A stretch of 64,000 nucleotides of DNA from Luidia sarsii (taxonomy: Eukaryota > Echinodermata > Asteroidea > Paxillosida > Luidiidae): the NCBI GenBank assembly GCA_949987565.1, contig OX465104.1, forward strand, positions 8,671,680 to 8,735,679, read 5' to 3'. This document shows positions 1 through 10,970 of this stretch, in pieces. The notes beneath the pieces are model-generated. The model was given only the letters and a program-made list of their open reading frames with translations. It was not told the DNA's origin and did not search any database. Each line of letters starts with the position of its first letter. Positions within the stretch are counted from its first letter, which is position 1. The translations under genes were made by a program, and so were the position numbers.

Positions 1-129
1 CAGACCAGCAAGTCTCAATTGTCAATTGCTATAAATTTTGCATTATGAGTCAAGCGCTGACAGGGAGGAGACTGCCACAGCCCAGTGAGTCATGCTGTAG
101 CATTTCGTGGGTTGGCATGGTAACAGCAC

Positions 130-475
130 TACGAACAGCTCCCTACAACCCCTCAAGACTAAATGGCCCTAAATGGTCTTTATCGATTGCCGTGGAGAAG
201 TCAGTCAGAGATTAAAGAACCCAAATCTGTGGGTAGAAACAGCCTGGCTTCTTGTGGGAGAAAACGTGAGATTTTCCACAAAGCTTACATCCCCCTCTAC
301 CACCAGCTCCCTCCATCCCTCAATACTGAATGGCTCTAGATGGTTTTATTGATTGACAAAGAGAAGACAGGAGTAGCAGTTAGCACGTATGCAAAATCTT
401 TGGATAGAATGTTGTAGTTGGGGAGAAAATGTGAGATTTTCACAAAGCTTGTTCTACCCATCCACTTCCTCTACA
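130..475. repeat. Diverged tandem duplication, period about 165 bp
   Basis: Two adjacent blocks share landmarks in the same order: CTCCCT..CCCTCAA, then AATGG-CT-AATGGT and GATTG, then GAGAAAA-GTGAGATTTT-CACAAAGCTT. The last landmark starts near 258 in the first copy and near 423 in the second. Point and length differences make it an old duplication. No coding potential is apparent. Confidence 0.7.
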
Positions 476-584
476 TGTGTACCACCATAGCAAACCCATA
501 CATCTCATGTACACTATACATGTATACAGTACGTGTACGTGTACATGTACAGTACATCATGTACATGTTTACCCCTCACATCAG

Positions 585-747
585 GGGCTTGCAGCAAGCC
601 TACCTGCTGGGAATGAAAATATGTGCTGCCCTGGCAACTGAGATGCCTGTGGTGGGAGTAATCGCTCCGCTGGATGCGGCCAGCTCTTTGTGTGACAACC
701 CAGGGAAGATCGTGCGGCAAATCTACGGCTTCTGGTACGATCAATAA
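585..747 (+). CDS. Probable 3'-terminal coding exon of an unrecognised gene
   Basis: An acceptor (CCCCTCACATCAG) ends at 584. An open frame then begins with the last base of a split codon and continues GLQQAYLLGMKI... to ...RQIYGFWYDQ and a TAA stop at 745-747, about 53 complete codons. Third positions are mostly G or C, unlike the AT-rich DNA around it and like the certain exons in this window. The stop codon overlaps an AATAAA signal at 743-748, as expected for a last exon with a very short 3' UTR. The rest of the gene would lie left of the window. I do not recognise the protein family. It could also be a fragment of a processed or mobile sequence. Confidence 0.5.
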
Positions 748-748
748 A
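743..748 (+). promoter_or_regulatory. Polyadenylation signal AATAAA overlapping a stop codon
   Basis: AATAAA covers the TAA stop of the exon ending at 747 and is followed about 15-25 bases later by a T/G-rich stretch (CTCTCTTTGTCTG), a plausible downstream element. Confidence 0.5.
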
Positions 749-1959
749 ACAAGACGGCCTCTCTTTGTCTGACCGCTTCACGGACAAAAGCATTTTTTGC
801 CTCCCCGATCTAATTTTTACAGTGTTGGCTGTCCAAATTAGGAGAGAAAAACACTCTCTGGAGTGGGCACTGGTTGGTCCAGACCAATGACCCAGACTGA
901 CCGTTTAGTGGAGCAGTTTGGGTGGTTTTTCAGACTGGAATTTTTCCAATGGATGTTTGGTACATGTTGCTACTCAGGGCCCAGTCTTTTGTGCTTTCAT
1001 CTTCAGTCAAGTTCAGTGTTACTGATGCAGGGTTCATACGCATCATAACACAATCACATACACAATACTGTACATAATACGTGTACATGTACATGTACAT
1101 GTACATGTTACATGTACATGTACCTGCACAGTACAATTCAACGTATGTATACATGTACATACTTGTGTACATGTACATGTACATACATACATGTACATGT
1201 ACATGTACATAAAGTATGCATTCACCGAGGTACATGAATCTAACTTGTTCTTTCTACCAAATTCTAAGAACAGTGTACAGTACATGTACCGGTACTCGGT
1301 AGTCATGCACAAATGGGCATTTCCTAGTACATGTACCAATCCATTCTCAATTGCAAACCCACCAAAAATCAATAAAAACCAATGGCATGTTACCAATAAA
1401 ACACCATTTTACAAGTGTGCACAACTGCATGTACAGTACGTGTACAGTACATTGTACATCCCAACATACTGTTCACTCTTAAAAGTTACATGCACATACA
1501 TGTGTACTATGCATACAATGTTTTACAGTATTGTACGATGCATTTCAAATTGGGTGCCAACCAAACACATGAACAAAGTACAGTACATGTACAATGTACA
1601 GACCATGTACGTGTACATATACACAACTGTATGTATGGTACAGTTTATACCGGTACATGTATAGATACATGTATATGATCCATGTACACTGTACATGTAT
1701 TCCAAAGGATGATGATAAGGATCAGACAGTGTTAGAATTGATACACTGTACATTGTATTTGAACTTTATGTACATGTACAATATCACTGAAGCTCACCAT
1801 TACCACACTTACCACATTGTCATTGTCATTTACATGTTTTGTACATTAACAGTACGCATACCGTGCACATGTACACATACATACATACATGTACAGTACA
1901 CGTGTACATGTACAACTACATGTATATGTACATCGTACGTCTTAAGAAAATCGCTTGAG

Positions 1960-4900
1960 TGAAAACCGTTAAAGCAGACTATTGATTTCCACTACACACT
2001 TGAGGCACCTGTTTCTAGGGCTTTGACAACTTACAGCACGTTTCGTGTTTGTCTCCGTCCATTTGATGGAGACCTGTGCCTGCCACTCCAGTTTGAGAGC
2101 TTCACAAAAAGAAATGTCTCGGCAGAGAAATGTATGTAGATGGGAATTGGCAATGCTCTTGAAGGAAATAGGGCATTGGATTGGCCATCAGGGTAAATAT
2201 TCACTTAGGCTTTAGAGGAGATGAACATTGAAGGAGTGAGATACATGTACAGCAATGGTAAATGTACACGTGGTATATCAGAATAGCATTTATTTTATTT
2301 TGCTCCATACATGTATGTCCATCTACTTTAAGAACTAGGAAGTCCAAATAACAAACTGTTCATTAGCTGAAGCAGGTTATGTAAAATCTAAAATTGTTAT
2401 CAGGCTCAACGCTGTACATGTACAAATTACCGGTATAATTTTATTAATTTTTTGGTGGCACATTTGGGCCAGTAAACTAAATCCACAATATTTTTTTTTT
2501 TTGCTGGGCCTAGATAGGATTTCAGCAGCCCAAATCATTCAAACTGCTCACTGCTCACATGAAATCACATACATGTACACTGTACTTTGCCATGAGCAAA
2601 CTTTTCTCATAGCCAGTATTAGAAATTTTAGTAGCCAGATCAGGCTAAAAAAATGTTGACATTGATGGAAATCTACTGGCACAATGTCATGACTTAGCCC
2701 CACGCAAGCTGGTCAGTTTTAATTTAACGCCCTACTGTAATAGATTAGGTTCTGTACATGTACTGTAGGCCTATACATTTGTCCAGCCATTTTTGTACTG
2801 GTCAATAATTTACTGCCAAATTAAAAATGATTGATGTTAGAGGAGTACATGGTCAACTTCTGGATAGATATTTCAATAAATCACCAGGCGTGCCATTAAA
2901 ATAAACTCTTCGTGGCCGACTGCTGTTTTAACGTATGATTTACTGCTAAATATGTTTTTTAACGCATGGGTGCATTTTATCTGATCACAGCATCCTTCGT
3001 GTCAACTGGGAACACAGGATTATATAAATTCCTTTGGATAAATCCAGTTCCCCCTTGCTCAAAGTACAGTGTAAGCAAAGCACATTCCTCTGGTAATTTG
3101 CTGAGTGATACAACGTGTAAACTTCAGTTGGAATAGTACAGTACAGTTAATATGATATTGAGGAAGAGCAAATACAGTATATGCATGCATCGGTATGGCA
3201 CCCAAGCCCATGAGAACACTATCAAATCTCCATCTCCCGTTGGAAATCCAAACAGGAGCTCTTTTAAATCAAGGGCTAATGTGTGTAATGTACAGGCAAA
3301 TGGCGTGCAAATGAAAATAAATTTTGCACGCTTGAACAACAACATACACTAACAGTATCACTGACCATCAGTAAACTAATTAGATTTCATTCATGCAGTG
3401 TATACTGGAACTGAATTTAACATGCTCTCCTGGTGCATAGACTTACATGTACATGTACATGTAGAACATACATGTAGGAAGTACATGTATTTAGAGTAAG
3501 TACAGTACTTTAAATTAATTGCATTAATTGCCCTCTGGTACGCCTATTTGAAAAATAAAATGTATGAATACTGCATACATATGTACATACTGAATGTGCA
3601 GTTGTGACTCTCCTTGTATACATGTATACAGTACATGTACAGTATAAAAAATCGTACTTCCCACAAATTAACAGTAAACATATATCATAGAGCCAATTTT
3701 ACAAAGGTCAAATTAATCTTTCCCTCATTAGTTTGAGTGCCATGTCAAAGACCTTATATTCGATATGTTCAACAATAAATGGACAAACAGCAGCATCTAC
3801 ATGTAATTTCACCCTGCAGTACATCCTGTTCTTATTATTCATCAGTGGTATTACGTTGCATGTAAGTGCATGTCTAATCTATTTTACAAGAGCAATTTTA
3901 ATAAAGAGAATTTATATGCAAGCACAGGAGCAAGTTGTAGTCGAACTACTGTACATGCAATACAATGTACAGTACATTTGAGCTGACAGTGCTGGAGGCA
4001 ACTGTGGCGCCGTGGATCGTGGAACATACACAGTATGGCAAAACATTCTTTTTTTTGGAAAAATGAAAGGTACATGTATACAAGTATGTAAAATGCCTAC
4101 AGCTACAGTGTATAATGTATACTTTATACAGCACTCGGCTTGGCTAAGATACAAATGTACTACATGTATGTATGTACAAAACAGAGAATTTCCTCTAATA
4201 ACTTTTTTTTTTTACATGTACACACTGTAGATAACTTTGAGTTCAGCTAATGACATATTATACACTATACCTGTAAGTACATGTACAAGTACATGTACAC
4301 TGTACATGTACATATGTACATGTACAAAAGTTGCAAATGATAGTCGATACCATACATACAGTGTACAGTACATGTTTGCACATGGAGTGTATTCATTTAT
4401 CCTCTCTTCCTAATTTTAGTAACTTCATTTGAGGTACCGTACATACAAAAATAAACGTAATTCAATTGTATTTTTGCTGAGGAACAGAATTTCATCAGGA
4501 GTTCCGATATTGTTGATATATAATTTATAAATTTGCAATTTACAAGTTTACAAATTTCACAAATTTCACAAATTTATTTAGGAGGGCCTGACGTTGGGAT
4601 CCTAGCAGGAACTTTCTCAAAGGCCCATTTTTTAATATCAGTTTATTACTAGTCTTGTCAAAATTATTTACAATTGAAAAGATAATGTGACTGGTTGTGC
4701 ACATGCAGCGGGCTTATATCTTGCATACAGAACATACATGTACCACAGGTTACTGTACCACTACCAGTTCACCTGATTGGTATACAAAGTTATAAAATAC
4801 ATCTGGTACATGTTGTGGGATTGTGGGGTACACACAGTATTGGAGCTGTAGCCTGCAACTACTGTGAATTGCTATTGGTATTGCCTGATTTCAAAGTAAG

Positions 4901-6220
4901 GTAGCAAAGTTCACATATTTGGATTCCATTGAACCTTTTGAGCAATCTCTGACATCAGCCAGTGCACAATTGAGCCAAGGTTAGTAGAATACACAGGAAG
5001 TAATGCCAGAACCACAAATCCATTTCAATGAGGCAGGCCAAACCTTTGGGCTCTGTGGATTTTTTCAAAGAATAGGCCCCATGCAGCATGCACGCACACA
5101 TGAACTTGCAAACCATTACCATGTACCAATACCTGCATAATATGCAGGCCTACCCGTACTTGAAACCATCACACAGTCCTATCATCCATCTAGATGTAGG
5201 GCTCCATGTACAAATTATGAGGTTCACAAGCAGCACAAGTCTACCCTTTCTGAAGACAAAGAAACTATGTGTATTTCTTCTTTGGTGTATTTTTATTCCT
5301 TTACTGGGCAGGAAAAGAGAACAGAGGATGTACAATAATTTACATTGAGCAAGAAATAAGACAATGATCTACTGTAAAGTGTAATCAGACAAAAGTAAGT
5401 GAAACAACCATTCAAAAGAGAAGGTGGGTGCACAATACCATTATCACTGTCATTCCACAGGTCTGTTGAAGTTCATAATTTTCTCAAGATGATTAGGCTA
5501 ATATAGTACAGTTGAGACTTTCGAATCATGTTTTGACCTTATATCAGGACTTCCAATACCCATGAACTTGAGAAGTGTGTGCCAACTGATTTCAAAAGGG
5601 GACCCATTGCTAAGCCTATGACCATGAATCCATGATGAATGTTTATAAAATGTGCTCACTTCTTTCAAGTTTCATACAGGTTACCGTACTAACATTAAGC
5701 TTGCCTGCCCCTCCCCTCCCCAAAGAAGAAGACAATCTTAACTTGAAAAATGTAAATTTTGGTGAATTCACTGAGGAATGGACAAGGATGAATCATGAAC
5801 TATTGTTCTATTTGTTTGGGTCTAGTTTGTATATAAATTTTGTTTTTTACTGACTTTCAGGAATTGATTTTGAACACTCAAGGCTGAGGTCTACACAGAT
5901 TGATTTGAATGTCTTGAATTACATGTACATGCTGCAGCAAGTATAGCCCTTCAACTCCTTTTTTAAAACCATTTTGATATATGTTTTGTACGACAGTTGG
6001 ATATCAAAATTGATGAAAGAATGAGTACTAAATAATAATACCTGTACATACATACGTACATTATGTACTATACAGAGGTACAGTTACGTACTGTGCTGTA
6101 CTGTGTGTGTCGGCAGAGAGAGGTGGGAGAGTGGGATGTTACAGGTACGCATACAAGTAGGTTTGTTCTTGCAGGCTCCAGATGAAGTCACTATCTTTCC
6201 ATAGAAATGGAGTGGTGCTA
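1960..6220. other. Noncoding interval, no gene seen
   Basis: AT-rich sequence with scattered ACATGT patches and one copy of the GGCCTGACGTT..GATCCTAGCAGG repeat near 4583-4630. No frame shows G/C-rich third positions, plausible exon borders or recognisable protein similarity. It may be intergenic or part of the first intron of the minus-strand gene that starts at 7461. Confidence 0.5.
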
Positions 6221-6520
6221 TTACCGGGGTGTTTTTCAGCGCCGATGACCGCCATACAGGGTTTTTTAACAATGCATCATTTTAAAATCTCGCTAAAACA
6301 ATCGGAACAATATATTTCTGTGAAATAAATTGATAAGAGTATACTATGGGTACAAGAGAGTAAAACCTGGCACAATTCGGACGTCGTATTGCTTTGTTCT
6401 AAGCTGAAAAGATTCTTTGTTTAGAATGTGGACAATAGTGGTGGCCAGATTCGGAGGGCCCCGTCGCATAGTCAAGCCAACGGAGCTCCGGATTCGGAGG
6501 TCCCGGCGCGAAGTGGTTAA
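6221..6520. repeat. Interspersed repeat D (TTAACCACTTCG-type)
   Basis: Contains GTTTTTCAGCGCCGATGACC, CGCCATACAGGG, AATGCATCATTTT and ATCGGAACAATATATTTC in order and ends GCGAAGTGGTTAA. The same modules occur at 12129-12225 (same order) and 32076-32213 (reverse complement). The middle part here, with two CGGAG-rich blocks, is absent from the other copies. The class is unknown. Confidence 0.7.
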
Positions 6521-7313
6521 ATCATGAGTGGACAATTAGTCTGCACTCTGCAGCCTGCTTCTTCTTGTCTGACAGTGTCAAGGTACCGTACAGTACAGTT
6601 ACTGTACTGCAGCTATTACTAACTAATTGACTAAGCTTGGACACATTGGTGTGGTCTTGCAAACTTATGTTGCTCAGCCTGTGGCATCAGAGTTTTGTAA
6701 GCATTTATGAATTAAGACTGTGAAATTTAAGATACAAGGCACAGAATCTTGTGAAATCACTAGAGTAACCACTATAACTGCAACTAATAAATGTACATGA
6801 TGTACTGTGGGACTATCTGTAAAATGCGCAAATTGAAATTGAAGAACAGAAACGCTTCAAATCTTTTAAAATTATAGTGACCTAGATGAGCACTGTACAA
6901 ATCAAATTGAGTCTAGAGGAATAGAGGGACTGCCAGACGTGAGTTTTCCACCCTGGCAGGGGCAGGTACGTGTATGATAGTGACTGCTACGATCAAAACA
7001 GATTTGAAATTTCAACTTTTAGTTAATCAATATCATGCAGACATTTTAATACCAATTTGAACAATTTACATTCAATTCAGTATGGCTTGAGTCAATATTG
7101 TTACATTCATTGACCATGGAGGTAGAGGGAGGGACCCCCTCTACCTCCATGCATTGACAATGCTGTTTGAAATTGAGAATTGGGAGCAACTTTATATTCC
7201 CCCAACACTCCGAACAGCAATTGGTAGTATAACAGGAAAGTATACAGGAAGTATTTCAGCCGAACCACAGAGACCACAGTGGCAGTACAGTGGTCACTGG
7301 ACACGGCACTTAC

Positions 7314-7461
7314 CAGCAGAGGCGAGCCCGATGCAAATGTGCAGGAACCAGGCGGCCAACATCCACGACCACATCCAAGTCCTGCCCTGGGGACCGACGG
7401 TCCTCGTCATCCTCGACTTCGAGTCTCTCTCGCAGGAGGAGCTGCCGACACCAGCGGCCAT
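7314..7461 (-). CDS. Probable first coding exon with signal peptide, gene unknown
   Basis: On the minus strand an ATG at 7461 opens a 49-codon frame starting MAAGVGSSSCERDSKSRMTR. It carries a strongly hydrophobic segment (WMWSWMLAAWFLHICIGLA) ending in SAG, a typical signal-peptidase context. The frame runs into a consensus donor (GCTG|GTAAGTGCC) after one base of a codon, and a phase-1 junction just after a signal peptide is characteristic of secreted and receptor proteins. An internal ATG 17 codons in would give a more usual n-region. The exon is GC- and CpG-rich. Later exons should lie at lower coordinates, but I found none in 1-7313, so the first intron is probably longer than 7 kb. Family unknown. 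Confidence 0.55.
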
Positions 7462-7900
7462 TGTTCGGGCGGGTCGAGTGAGAGAGAAAACCCGGCGGTC
7501 TCTACACCAACCAACCCACGCCGTGCCGACGAACGTCCTCACGGTCAACTGCCTTCCGCTCGGCCCGCTTCCAAACCACCACACTCCCGAGTCCCGGTCC
7601 CGCGGACCCAACCCAAAAAAATGATCACCACAGTCCGAGCACACTCACAAAGTTCCCGATTCCGAGGTGCCTTGCATAATTTCCGACCGTAGACGCCAGG
7701 CGTTCCTATCTCCCGACTGTCTGCTGGAACAAACACATTCAATTCGTCACATACATGTAAAGCAAACTTTTTGTGGGCGAGAGGGTTCCAAAAAAAAATA
7801 ATGTTTTCGTTTACATTAGTTTTCAAACGTAAACCACCACACCAGTCCACAACAGTCACTAGACTGCACTCGTCTGGCGAACTATTCTTTGCCAATTTAC
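7462..7900 (-). promoter_or_regulatory. CpG-rich 5' leader/promoter of the signal-peptide gene
   Basis: GC and CpG content rises sharply between about 7300 and 7720 compared with both flanks, upstream of the proposed start at 7461. This fits a 5' UTR and proximal promoter. No TATA box is evident and the transcription start cannot be placed from sequence. Confidence 0.4.
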
Positions 7901-10300
7901 TGTGAGTGGACCGATTTCGTTTCTGTAAACGCAGAATAATACCTGTCCTTAGTTGTGTTCACTCGTCGACCACTTTGTCATCCGGGAGTTACATTCTTTT
8001 GTTTCCTTTCACAATGAACTTGAAATGTGGGTTATCTTTCGAGGAATTTCGGTGCCAGTCATTTTTTCGACTGTGCACCACACGGCTTGGATCGATATTA
8101 CCAACTGTTCACACACACCGTCCGCACACATTGTGGTAGTCCTTCGCTGGTAAACACCAAAATCGGGTTCAAATAGCATGGTATATTTTGACTGGTGCCC
8201 ACATATGAATATTCATGACTTTAAAGAACTTTTTTTATCAGGGTGGATCACTAATCCGTTTTCGAGCGATGAATCATGATTCCGCCAAAACAGGTTTAGC
8301 AAGGTCATTGTTTAAATCCCGTTAAACAATGCGGGGGCAGTGTTGGTTTAAAGAGAAAGTATTAATATAGCGGTCTGCACCCTGAAGTGAACGGTAAACG
8401 CGGCGACGCACCTATTTTGTTTGAAATAAAAAATAATTTAGATGCCATGATATTTCTATCATCACATAGGTTTTCTCAAAGGCAGAATTAAAGCTTAGGA
8501 CCTATTTTTAGAAAGACTAGTATCTAGTACTAGTAGTAAGGTACGTCCGCCTACATGTACACTGGCTACAGTGATCGAAACGTTACCCCTACTAATTAGT
8601 TTTAGGCCCATTTTATTTGTTCTGTGAGAACTTAATATCGCTTATAAATAATTTTTCCTGGCTTGAAAACTATTCATAAAAAATGGAGACAAATCACCAA
8701 ACGTAACTGTATTCCAACACCGTTTGATCACAAAATCTTAATTATGGCGCCTTTTTCGATCGGACGTAAACGTGACTTCTGAGTGTCGTCTCTGATCAAT
8801 AATTATCCGCAATAGGCCTAAGCCGTCCTGATATCAATACAATAAAATACATGTAGCTCCCAATAATTATGGCCTATACATACAATGAATGATTGTATGA
8901 TAATTAATAATTATTGTAAATCAAATAAAGATCACTCTCAACTTTATAGAAGTTATTATTAACATTAAATCGTGCATGGTGGCACAGGGTAGGCCATAAT
9001 CATAATTATAGACCTAGGCCCTTTAATTTTATAGTCCGTTTAGAAGTCAGAAATCCTTTGACCAGAAATATAAATGCGGAGATCTGAGAGTGAATTTTAA
9101 GACATTGCTTCTCCTGTTAAACAATTCGATCTCAGCTGAGGAAAATGGCGGATTGAACCCACGAAGTGCGCGAAAAAATATCATCGAGCCTTGTTGTCGT
9201 TGCGGACAATGAGTGGTGATCAGTAGGGTGACTAGGGTCTACTGTTAGGGGTGACGAGCGGTTTTGTCTTTGCTGTGATTTTCAGGTTATTGAAACTGCA
9301 AAGAGAAGGTACTGGTTGGGACAGAATTGGATCCAACTGTTTAACCTAACTCCTTACTCCGTGATGGAGGTCTTTCACGACGTAATACTAGTCAACTAAA
9401 TAAGACTTAAGGCTTTTTACCACTCAGGTTCTTTTCAGAACCACACCTCTTATTTCAGAGACCTATACATAGTGTCACCGCAAACCTTCCTATACTACTC
9501 AACTAGTATAATCATCTACATGTAGGCACGAAACAATAATTATTGGCGTCACAGCGCAGCAAAGACAGTATTTCGGTGTCACGGTCCTCGCTCAAGGGCT
9601 CAGGCCTAAGGCCTGTAGGCTGTAGCTCAGATAGTACTTAGCCTCCGCTGGTGCGAGGGTCTCAAAATTTCAGTCCAGTCAAATAATGTATGCCTACACA
9701 AATTGTTGAAGGGTTACCTGTCAGTTTACAACCGACAACTACTCCTCAATGGCATCCCAACATCAGCAAAAAATAGTTGACTATCTGAGAGCTAGACAGA
9801 GGCTCCCATCACAGGCTCGCGCTTTGAGCAAAGGCGAATGACCGCTGCTGGTACGGTAATGATAGGTACGTTTCGTACGACCCTTTTGAGTTTTCCTGTA
9901 TTATTGAACTGGTAATGGAAATACATTCTAAAGTAGTTTTAGAGATCCTGAAGTTTTGATCTAGAGAGAATTTGCAATTTTCTCTACCGGAAAAAAGACA
10001 CATGCAAACGACACTCGACAGGGCCTAGCGCCTCAATCTGCGAAACTTTTAAATTTTGCACCTCGCTCATTATTTTGATCAGCACGCCTGAGTTAGGTTA
10101 CCTTCCGTATCACTTCAAAGGAATATAATAGAATGTTCCCATGCTGATAAAAAATTAAAGGAAGATAACTTTCGATACCACAACCAAGGATTTGTTCGGT
10201 TGCGGTATCTATTATTATTTTGGTTTAATTATTTAATCATGGTTTGATGCTGTGTCGCACGCTGAGTGTGCATGTGCACTTCACCCCGTTACAATATTTT
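7900..10300. other. Noncoding interval between divergent genes
   Basis: AT-rich. An AAAATGGCGG motif near 9143 resembles a YY1-type promoter element and could mark another start site. A half copy of repeat B lies at 9427-9490. A weak tRNA-like stretch (TGTAGCTCAGATAGTA) near 9618 may be an old SINE. No convincing coding exon is seen. Confidence 0.4.
9427..9490. repeat. Half copy of fold-back repeat B
   Basis: Reads GGTTCTTTTCAGAACCACAC, then CAGAGACCTATACATAGTGT and CACCGCAAACC. This matches the right half of the complete hairpin at 60518-60642. Confidence 0.65.
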
Positions 10301-10491
10301 TCTCCACGGGACAGTCAATAGCGCCCCCAATAGTTTGATAGCCACAGACCAGTACCTAGACGTCAGCAGTTCCTCTCGCACAATTTTTTAGCGGTCAATG
10401 AGCGATCGTGTGACAGCGCGCCCGACTATTACTTTTACGCAATAATTATTTATTGTTATTAAAAAAGTACTAAAACACAAGTTGCTCTTCG
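10300..10491 (+). promoter_or_regulatory. COX11 promoter and probable 5' noncoding exon
   Basis: A consensus donor (CTCTTCG|GTAAGTGATT) at 10491/10492 precedes the first COX11 coding exon, whose acceptor (TTGGCACAG) is at 10967. A noncoding leader exon ending at 10491 is therefore likely, spliced three bases upstream of the ATG at 10971. CpG-containing sequence around 10310-10440 is a candidate core promoter. The 5' end cannot be fixed. Confidence 0.5.
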
Positions 10492-10970
10492 GTAAGTGAT
10501 TGCCGGCCTCAGTGATCATGCACTGGCCTCACTACTGATGCGGAATTCTTCTTGAAAGCAATTGATTGATCAGGTATTGTAAGGCGCAAGGGAGCATTTG
10601 GTGATTATATTCACGTTTAGATCGTTAGACTTAGAGAGTTAAATTGCTCTTTTTAAAAATACATTATAAAGTTCTTGCTTTCTAAAAGTAAAACCGCGAG
10701 AACTAGAACTTAGAAGTGTATTATCTTTTCAAAGTTTTTGCAAACGCCTTTTTCCGTTCCCTACTCTGTCAGTCTGATTGGCCAATTTTCATTGCGTCAT
10801 GCTGACTGGTGCTTGGATTTGTTCCCTCTCTGTTTCTCTCAATTGTCTTTCTAGTTCGATCAATAATGGTTATGAGATTAAATGATGCAGATTGCTCTCT
10901 CTGTATGGTAATGTGTTTATGTAACTTTATCAAGTATATGTAACTTGTGTTTTACTCCTTGGCACAGGCG

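Larger units (their letters stand above)
480..1960. repeat. ACATGT/TACATG hexamer-rich region
   Basis: Imperfect runs of the palindromic hexamer ACATGT (TACATGTACATG...) recur throughout, densest near 1085-1130 and 1150-1210. Smaller patches lie near 3445-3500, 4275-4330, 44220-44250 and 46340-46370. The apparent open frames here are Met-Tyr-Cys-Thr-rich by-products of the repeat and are not genes. Confidence 0.8.

Noticed and set aside
1043..1962. Several open frames rich in Met, Tyr, Cys and Thr
   Set aside because: They are translations of ACATGT microsatellite sequence in different frames on both strands.
7154..7692. Plus-strand frames in the CpG-rich block
   Set aside because: No splice sites or family features support them; the minus strand there has a signal peptide and a consensus donor.
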